DNA of 29,986 nucleotides from RGIG5952 sp045603485 (GTDB lineage Bacteria; Verrucomicrobiota; Kiritimatiellia; RFP12; JAAYLN01), in assembly GCA_045603485.1 (NCBI GenBank), contig JAZUMF010000012.1:1-29986 (forward strand), written 5' to 3'. A model generated the notes under the pieces. The model saw only the letters and a list, made by a program, of their open reading frames with translations, was not told where the DNA came from and searched no databases. Both the position numbers and the translations under genes were made by a program. This document shows positions 25,247-29,986 of the stretch, one piece after another (positions within the stretch are counted from its first letter, which is position 1; every line of letters starts with the position of its first letter).

Positions 25247-27166
25247 CTAAAACCAAAGCGAGAACCAATTTTCCGGATCGTAGACATTAGAAAGCGAAGC
25301 AAAGTCCGCCACAGGGAAAGTGCGGCAAACTCCCTCGCGACTCAAGGTCAACATCCACGACCTTGGAACGGCGGCATTCTCCACCTTAGGCAAAACAGGC
25401 ATCATAGAAACACTCCAGCCGTGACCGCGGACGGTGCGCGTAAATAAAGTCTCCTCGCGCGAAGTACCCGCAAGACGCCCCTTTGCCAAAACCAATGGGC
25501 CGCGAAACACCTGCGAACCTGGCTCAAGCTTTTGAAGCCCCTGCATTTCGGGAGTTTTCCAAGTCATGAAATGAGTTGTGTAGCTCTCAATGCTATTCAC
25601 ATCGTAACGCAATGGCCAAGGAGCAGGATACTCAACATTGTCACATGGATGATCAACCAATCTCGGCTCAAGGTCAAAGCGGAGAGTCCATGATGACTCG
25701 CCCGTTGGAGCATCAACAATATGCCAACCATCCTCAGAAGTCACAGTGGTATTATTGATTGAAAATGTACGCGACCATTCAGGGATTCGGAAGCGTACCC
25801 GACCCGCCTCAGCTCGTGAAATAGTGACGACTACCGGGACATCACCCCATGGATAGCCGCCCGATATACGAACCCTTGCACCACGAAGCTCCGCATCGGC
25901 ATCAGAATAGAGAAAAACTGAAACCGTTCCATCATCGGAAATTGCCGCAGTAGACTCAGCAAAGGCAAAGTATCCGCGCATCATGTTATCTGGACAGCAC
26001 TGATGGTCAATCATACCGACCTGAGGTGGAGCCTCCAAATGACGCGTTCCATGAGACTTAATAATATGGGCACCCCAACGGCCATCGCGCGTAACACCCG
26101 CCAAAAAGGCATTGTAAAAAGCCTCCTCGATGCGATCGGCAAAACGGGCCTCACCCGTCAAATTAAGCAACTCATGATTAAGGCGAATCCAGTAAATGAC
26201 ATCGCAAAGCTCAGACATACCGTTCAGTCGCTGCCTTGCATTAAGGAAGTGGTCAAAATAACCAACCGAGCGCATAGCATTAAGCTCCTCACTCTCAAGA
26301 TGGTTGTAATATGCCACTACACCATCAAAGACGCGCTTCTCGCCGGTAATTCGATAATAATCCAAAAGCCCCTCAAGGCAACTCATAATCTCATAGGCCT
26401 TAGCCCAATATGTAGCCAAAGGATACCAATCGCAAATCTTCTCATCGCGGAAAGCGTCACGAAGAATTTCACCGGGATTATTCAAATTACCGTCAAAACG
26501 ACGAACCGTCTGGTGGGCAAGCTCCAAATAGGCTCCATTGCCGGTAAAACGATAGAGAGCCAACAGCGGACTCAAAATACTCGCGGATGAAATCCCATGC
26601 CAAGCTCCAGTATCATGTAAATCACGCCCATTACGCTTAAGAGATTCAATCAAGTGATCGGTTAGCTTAACCGCAGAGTCGAGACACTTCTTATCACCGG
26701 TGACACGATAAATCTCAACAAGAGCCCAAAGAGTGTATTTACGGCCCCAAACATTAAAGCCCCAATGCGAACGAGGGTCTGGATTCTCAGGAGATGATAT
26801 AAGGCAATTCTCGTCAGAATATGTACTCAAATAACCATTTTCCTGCTGAAACTCATCAATAAAGCTATGGGTCTTTTCCAAAATCCATGCCTTAAGCTCA
26901 GCATCGCCCGTATAATCCGCAGCTCCGGCAAAACAAAGCATAGTCTTACCCCAATACTCGTTCTGCCATGAATTGTTTCTATCATCCCAATGTGTACGGA
27001 ACGAATTAGCAGCCTCCTCATATAGCCGCCCCCTCGCCCAATCGGAATAGGCGCGAGTACGAATACAGGATTCGGCGTATGAACCAGGGATGCCATTCAA
27101 ACGCACATCGCCAAGTTTAACGGACTCAAACAAATCAGGAACTAAATCAAATTGAGACTTTTTCAT
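25247..27166 (-). CDS. GH127-like (DUF1680) beta-L-arabinofuranosidase family protein
   Basis: The 639-residue cytoplasmic protein has an (alpha/alpha)6 barrel followed by beta-sandwich domains. The zinc/cysteine active site of GH127 is visible: Glu319 and Cys321 in MSELCDVIYW and the pair Cys390-Cys391 in MIDHQCCPDNMMRGY, corresponding to the Glu-x-Cys and Cys-Cys of the characterised HypBA1. Other family blocks are FQQENGYLSTYSDEN and WHGISSASILSPLLALYRFTG. Substrate is probably a furanose-linked or related glycan; GH127, GH146 and other DUF1680 groups cannot be separated here. The ATG has no ribosome site; a TAAAAT box lies 8 nt before it. The EEP remnant and ligA follow on the same strand. 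Confidence 0.9.
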   Translation of the reverse strand: MKKSQFDLVPDLFESVKLGDVRLNGIPGSYAESCIRTRAYSDWARGRLYEEAANSFRTHWDDRNNSWQNEYWGKTMLCFAGAADYTGDAELKAWILEKTHSFIDEFQQENGYLSTYSDENCLISSPENPDPRSHWGFNVWGRKYTLWALVEIYRVTGDKKCLDSAVKLTDHLIESLKRNGRDLHDTGAWHGISSASILSPLLALYRFTGNGAYLELAHQTVRRFDGNLNNPGEILRDAFRDEKICDWYPLATYWAKAYEIMSCLEGLLDYYRITGEKRVFDGVVAYYNHLESEELNAMRSVGYFDHFLNARQRLNGMSELCDVIYWIRLNHELLNLTGEARFADRIEEAFYNAFLAGVTRDGRWGAHIIKSHGTRHLEAPPQVGMIDHQCCPDNMMRGYFAFAESTAAISDDGTVSVFLYSDADAELRGARVRISGGYPWGDVPVVVTISRAEAGRVRFRIPEWSRTFSINNTTVTSEDGWHIVDAPTGESSWTLRFDLEPRLVDHPCDNVEYPAPWPLRYDVNSIESYTTHFMTWKTPEMQGLQKLEPGSQVFRGPLVLAKGRLAGTSREETLFTRTVRGHGWSVSMMPVLPKVENAAVPRSWMLTLSREGVCRTFPVADFASLSNVYDPENWFSLWF

Positions 27167-27174
27167 AGTCTACT

Positions 27175-27180
27175 ATTTTA
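27175..27180 (-). promoter_or_regulatory. Candidate -10 box of the GH127 gene
   Basis: TAAAAT on the minus strand is 8 nt from the GH127 ATG at 27166. The bases TAAAATAGTA match the purD promoter's TATAATAGTA at the same distance. The -35 region (TTTATT) is poor. A leaderless mRNA is possible. Confidence 0.4.
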
Positions 27181-27237
27181 CACAAACTGTACAAGAAAAT
27201 AAATTTTTTTATTGTCAACGGGGTCAGACTATTACAC

Positions 27238-27266
27238 TTGACAAAACCACCACAACTCGCTAAACT
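27238..27266 (+). promoter_or_regulatory. Promoter-like module, first duplicated copy
   Basis: Perfect TTGACA (27238-27243), 17-nt spacer and TAAACT (27261-27266) on the plus strand. It is preceded by GTCAGACTATTAC, as at the RAYT promoter near position 300. No RAYT gene follows. Confidence 0.5.
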
Positions 27267-27382
27267 CATTCATCTTTAACCAAACCTACATATCGCTTCA
27301 TTTCCATATCTACGACCTAATCCGTCAACTGAGGTATCTACCAACCTTCTAAAATTCCTTTAGGTGTCAGCAACTGTTACAC

Positions 27383-27411
27383 TTGACAAAACCACCGCAA
27401 CTCGCTAAACT
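27383..27411 (+). promoter_or_regulatory. Promoter-like module, second duplicated copy
   Basis: TTGACA (27383-27388), 17-nt spacer and TAAACT (27406-27411). The upstream part is slightly changed (GTCAGCAACTGTTAC). It could contribute read-through transcription to the beta-helix gene about 300 bp downstream. Confidence 0.45.
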
Positions 27412-27566
27412 CACTCATCTTTAACCAAACCTACATATCGCTTCATTTCCCTATCTATGACCTAATCCGTCAAATGAGGTATCTACTAACCTTCTAAAAT
27501 TCCGTATTCACAAATTTCAATATAGATACATATATTAGTTTTACTAGATTGAAACGCAAATGCGAC

Positions 27567-27595
27567 TTGACAATATTTTTTCTAAAGCTTAAATT
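27567..27595 (+). promoter_or_regulatory. Likely promoter of the beta-helix gene
   Basis: TTGACA (27567-27572), 17-nt spacer, TAAATT (27590-27595). GACTTGACAATAT around the -35 is identical to 13 bases of the left RAYT promoter. The transcript would have a leader of about 105 nt before the ATG at 27710. Confidence 0.5.
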
Positions 27596-27624
27596 ATTAA
27601 CATATAGGTTAAATAAAAGACTTT

Positions 27625-27650
27625 CTTGGAATGCGTGTTCCAGGTTTTTT
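27625..27650 (+). terminator. Intrinsic-terminator-like hairpin in the 5' leader of the beta-helix gene
   Basis: CTTGGAA (27625-27631) pairs with TTCCAGG (27638-27644), including one G-U pair, around a 6-nt loop, and is directly followed by six T. No plus-strand gene ends upstream, so it either attenuates the beta-helix transcript or ends a short leader RNA of about 50 nt. Confidence 0.55.
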
Positions 27651-27709
27651 ATGTAAACTTGATTTTACGACCTAATTAAATTACCTTTTCTACTGAGAGG
27701 AGTCGTATT

Positions 27710-29122
27710 ATGATTAAACCATTCTCAATAATCTTTGGAACACTTATAACAATTCTTTGCGTCCTCAATCTTAATGGTGCTACATACTATGCCTCCCCTA
27801 CAGGCAACTCCACTGTTTGCACACTTGAGTCACCTGGTTCACTCAAGCAGGCTATTGCCAAGGCTGTAAGTGGTACTTCATGGGAAGATGGAGATACGGT
27901 CATTCTTCTTGAGAGTGATACAAAATACTCGATTTCAGACGCGAAGGAAATTCAAATTTCAGCTGCATACATAACTATAAAATCTGAAAATGGTAATCCT
28001 GATAGAGCTGTAATATATCGAGCTGGCAATGCCCAAAGGTGCTTTCTTATATCAACATCTGCCAAAATAATGGGTGTTACATTAAGTAATTTTTATGTGA
28101 ATGACCAAGGTGCCGCTATAAATGTAGCAACACTATCCAAAAATGATAGCGTAATAATCGACAACTGCAAATTCATCGGCAATCTGATAAACTACTCAGC
28201 TGCCGGCATTTATTCCACAACATTGGCAAATAATGTTGTCGTTAAAAATTCAACATTTGCCAATAACAAGTCAAATAGCGGTAGTGGTTCCGCACTCTGC
28301 AACATTAAATTAGTAACTAACTGCATCTTTACAAATAATTATGCGGCAGATAAAGGTGCATGTGTATACTCGTCTCATGTCTATGATTCAAAATTCCACA
28401 ACAATACGGGCAACGCCAATAGCATAAAAGGCGTTGCATATGGCGGTTCTGCGACTCGCTGCGAGTTTATAAACAATGCTACTATGTATCAAGGTGGGGC
28501 TGTAGCCGAATGCGCAACAACAAATTGCCTTATTATGAACAATCAATCAAAGCATGGAGGGGCAAGCTTTGGTGACTGTAAACTCTATGGATGCTCAATA
28601 ATAAGTAATAAGGCGACCTATTCAATATCTTTTTCGGGTAATAACATGGTATTGGCAAACTGCCTAATAGTAGGAAATTCAACAACAAAATTTGACAATC
28701 GTGATGTATTTGAAAAATGCACACTTCAAAATTGCACAATCTTAAGCAATAGTGTTGTCAATGGAGTTATGTACAATTCAGGAAGTGCCTACAACTGCAT
28801 CTTTAGAGGCAACACACCATACGACTTAAGATATGTCAACAAAGTTATCAGAGCATTCAACTGCATATACGAAAATGCTTTAAGCTATCCATCCTCGGCA
28901 ACGATATTCAAAGTAGACCCGCTTTTTGCCACACCTACTGAAAAAGTTCCGACATTTTCACTGCAAAAAAACTCACCAGCTGTAAATGCCGGAGTAGATT
29001 ATGGATACTTTACTGCAAATGACTATGACATCACCTTCAAAAACAAAAGAATCAGAGGCGCCATTGATATCGGAGCCTTTGAATTTTGGCCACCAAAGCC
29101 ACTAATACTTACTATAAAGTAA
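27710..29122 (+). CDS. Secreted right-handed parallel beta-helix protein (choice-of-anchor-Q / polymorphic outer membrane protein-like repeats)
   Basis: The 470-residue protein has a signal peptide (MIKPF then a hydrophobic stretch, cleavage near NGA at residue 24). Residues 60-390 are repeated short coils of the type VIIDNCKFIGN, VVKNSTFANN, LVTNCIFTNNYA, ATRCEFINNAT, TTNCLIMNN, YNCIFRGN: Asn ladders and regular Cys, as in pectin-lyase-like beta helices. The end has SPAVNAGVDYG and GAIDIGAFEFW, the typical closing motif of this family. The likely place is the cell surface or outside, in adhesion or glycan contact; no catalytic motif is evident. GAGAGGAG lies 8 nt before the ATG. Codon use is AT-rich, unlike the sugar genes, which suggests a separate origin. 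Confidence 0.85.
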   Translation: MIKPFSIIFGTLITILCVLNLNGATYYASPTGNSTVCTLESPGSLKQAIAKAVSGTSWEDGDTVILLESDTKYSISDAKEIQISAAYITIKSENGNPDRAVIYRAGNAQRCFLISTSAKIMGVTLSNFYVNDQGAAINVATLSKNDSVIIDNCKFIGNLINYSAAGIYSTTLANNVVVKNSTFANNKSNSGSGSALCNIKLVTNCIFTNNYAADKGACVYSSHVYDSKFHNNTGNANSIKGVAYGGSATRCEFINNATMYQGGAVAECATTNCLIMNNQSKHGGASFGDCKLYGCSIISNKATYSISFSGNNMVLANCLIVGNSTTKFDNRDVFEKCTLQNCTILSNSVVNGVMYNSGSAYNCIFRGNTPYDLRYVNKVIRAFNCIYENALSYPSSATIFKVDPLFATPTEKVPTFSLQKNSPAVNAGVDYGYFTANDYDITFKNKRIRGAIDIGAFEFWPPKPLILTIK

Positions 29123-29505
29123 CCATTCACAACAACTAGTCCACTCACAGCGTTTATCGGCTTGTAAGTGTAAGTGTCAGGCTATTACACTTGACATCCT
29201 GCCCAATACTTACTATACTGAGCATAAAAATTGACTTGTCGCTAAGAATTATCCTGAACTATAATCTCATTTCATAAAACAACAGCAATTATCCTTAAAC
29301 TGCAAAGCTAATACATCTCCGACGACTCTGATAATATTGGAAGTTGGGATTGGATACTGGCAATACTGGCAAAAGTGGCAAAATTTTGCGTCTGTAGTCG
29401 CATCCATAGCCTCAAAAAAGGTCTTTGGCGAGATATTTAGATACACTTCCCCATTCGGGGCGGTAGGCTCCGTTGAAGGTGATGGTATTTTGTCGGGTTC
29501 TTTGC
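29123..29505. other. 383-bp intergenic region between the beta-helix gene and the right RAYT gene
   Basis: It holds a promoter-like module with an 8-bp inverted repeat (29166-29219), an AT-rich stretch, a short run of GGCAAtact/GGCAAaag-type repeats (about 29357-29384), and a minus-strand frame open from about 29547 to a TGA at 29267. No gene was recognised with confidence, and no terminator follows the beta-helix stop. Confidence 0.6.
29166..29219 (+). promoter_or_regulatory. Promoter-like module with 8-bp inverted repeat, no gene behind it
   Basis: AAGTGTAA (29166-29173) and TTACACTT (29185-29192) are perfect inverted arms; TTGACA (29191-29196), a 17-nt spacer and TATACT (29214-29219) follow. 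It shares GTCAGnCTATT with the left RAYT promoter. No plausible plus-strand gene starts downstream. Confidence 0.55.
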
Positions 29506-29986
29506 TTAGCCTTGGAATGAAACTGGGGATTTTTGGAGGTCTCTTGCTGAATAGAGTTTTATGCCATCCCAGTTTTTACATAGTCCTATGCCTCTTGCGC
29601 CTGTTTTTCTACCAAGGCTGAAGGCATATTTGTGTTTTGCCACCTGTTCATCGACAAAGTCTTTTGAGCCGAAGATTGCTCCGCAAGTGAAGTGGCGGAC
29701 TTTGCAGCGTAAGAGGATTTGCAGTGGCAGCTCGCCCTTTTTATCGATTATCTCTTGTATCTTTTCGGCAGGGAATACATCTGTGCCGCTTAGGTAGAGC
29801 TTTTGACGGTAGGTTTCTATGTGTTTTTTGAAGTCTGAGACTTTTGCGTCTGGATCGTAGATGCGCGCTATGCCGTGCATTGCATTGGAGTTGCCTCGGA
29901 GGGCTGAGGCGTAGCCTGACCATTTGTAGTCTTTGGGGTCGTCTACTATTCCTGCACGGACTGGATTTAAATCGATGTAGGCTGAT
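29506..29986 (-). CDS. REP-associated tyrosine transposase (RAYT), 3' part only
   Basis: The gene enters from the right edge; about 159 C-terminal residues are present. The first visible block AYIDLNPVRAGIV, then DDPKDYKWSGYASALRG, is the classical C-terminal core of RAYT/Y1 transposases. It continues through a helical tail with HFTCGAIFGSKDFVDEQ and GLCKNWDGIKLYSARDL, also typical for this group. The stop is TAA at 29506-29508. It is in the same orientation as the RAYT at the left edge; the two visible parts do not overlap, so whether they are near-identical copies cannot be told here. Confidence 0.88.
   Translation of the reverse strand, partial: SAYIDLNPVRAGIVDDPKDYKWSGYASALRGNSNAMHGIARIYDPDAKVSDFKKHIETYRQKLYLSGTDVFPAEKIQEIIDKKGELPLQILLRCKVRHFTCGAIFGSKDFVDEQVAKHKYAFSLGRKTGARGIGLCKNWDGIKLYSARDLQKSPVSFQG

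Larger units (their letters stand above)
27223..27503. repeat. Tandem duplication of a 145-bp unit
   Basis: 27223-27358 and 27366-27503 are the same sequence with about ten differences and a small indel; from TTACACTTGACA onward the offset is exactly 145. Both copies start with GTCAG and contain TTGACA, a 17-nt spacer and TAAACT. No open frame spans them. Confidence 0.9.
27167..27709. other. 543-bp AT-rich divergent intergenic region
   Basis: No coding sequence or RNA gene was recognised. From left to right it holds the GH127 promoter region, a 145-bp tandem duplication with two plus-strand promoter-like modules (27223-27503), the promoter of the beta-helix gene (27567-27595) and an intrinsic-terminator-like hairpin in that gene's leader (27625-27650). 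Confidence 0.7.

Noticed and set aside
26003..26590. Plus-strand 195-codon frame
   Set aside because: Entirely antisense to the well-supported GH127 gene, with no recognisable motif or ribosome site.
27223..27503. Possible CRISPR array
   Set aside because: Only two long (about 137-bp) units in tandem, without short repeats or variable spacers, and no cas genes in the window.
29337..29621. Plus-strand 94-codon frame starting MEVGIGYWQYWQKWQ
   Set aside because: No ribosome site, low-complexity start derived from GGCAA-type repeats, and its last third is antisense to the right RAYT gene.
1..29986. tRNA, rRNA or known riboswitch genes
   Set aside because: The intergenic regions were scanned by eye and no cloverleaf with a T-loop motif, rRNA segment or familiar riboswitch core was seen; a covariance-model search would be needed to exclude them.

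Overview
The window looks like chromosomal DNA from an anaerobic, carbohydrate-degrading Gram-negative bacterium. My best guess is the PVC group, in particular Lentisphaerota or Kiritimatiellota. The reasons are a glycyl radical enzyme (an oxygen-sensitive family), many intracellular glycosidases (DUF4838, DUF1680/GH127, a GtaA-like and a GH63/GH37-like protein, a GH10-like TIM barrel), an exported beta-helix protein and several REP-associated (RAYT) transposase genes. The taxonomic call is an inference from gene content and was not tested by any search.

Layout: (1) 1-360: the 5' part of a RAYT transposase gene with a clear promoter and short GC-rich direct repeats. (2) 448-1149: a Bax-inhibitor-1 family membrane protein. 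(3) 1195-3924: a visibly AT-richer, tightly packed three-gene set on the minus strand, consisting of a Sel1-repeat protein with a C-terminal HTH-like domain, a small lipoprotein-like protein, and a membrane-anchored TerB/J-domain co-chaperone. (4) 4169-5953: a plus-strand TIM-barrel protein of the glycosyl-hydrolase-like kind. It converges on (5) 5965-22710, a run of 13 minus-strand genes with very small gaps: purD, yhcH-like, NahK-like sugar kinase, GYF_2 membrane protein, Gfo/Idh/MocA dehydrogenase, nagB, GH63/37-like, GtaA-like, glycyl radical enzyme, DUF4838, uxaC, SDR fructuronate reductase, uxuA. (6) 22869-27166: ligA, a truncated endonuclease/exonuclease/phosphatase remnant and a GH127 enzyme, all on the minus strand. 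(7) 27167-29505: an AT-rich region with a 145-bp tandem duplication, several strong promoter-like modules and a secreted beta-helix protein. (8) 29506-29986: the 3' part of a second RAYT gene.

Function: the large gene run joins two catabolic themes. UxaC, the SDR and UxuA form the isomerase pathway from D-glucuronate through fructuronate and mannonate to 2-keto-3-deoxygluconate. NagB, the NahK-like kinase and the YhcH/NanQ-like protein point to amino-sugar handling. Together with the exported DUF4838 protein and two intracellular (alpha/alpha)6-type glycosidases, this suggests use of a glycan containing both uronic acid and amino sugar, for example a glycosaminoglycan-like polymer. No transporter, KDG kinase/aldolase or glycyl-radical activase lies in the window, so the pathway must be completed elsewhere.

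Items most worth a second look: the glycyl radical enzyme, which lacks the usual dehydratase Cys-x-Glu signature; a RAYT-type promoter module repeated four times with only one RAYT gene behind it; candidate leaderless promoters for purD and GH127; the Sel1-HTH/lipoprotein/TerB-J cassette; and the EEP gene fragment cut off at the start of ligA.
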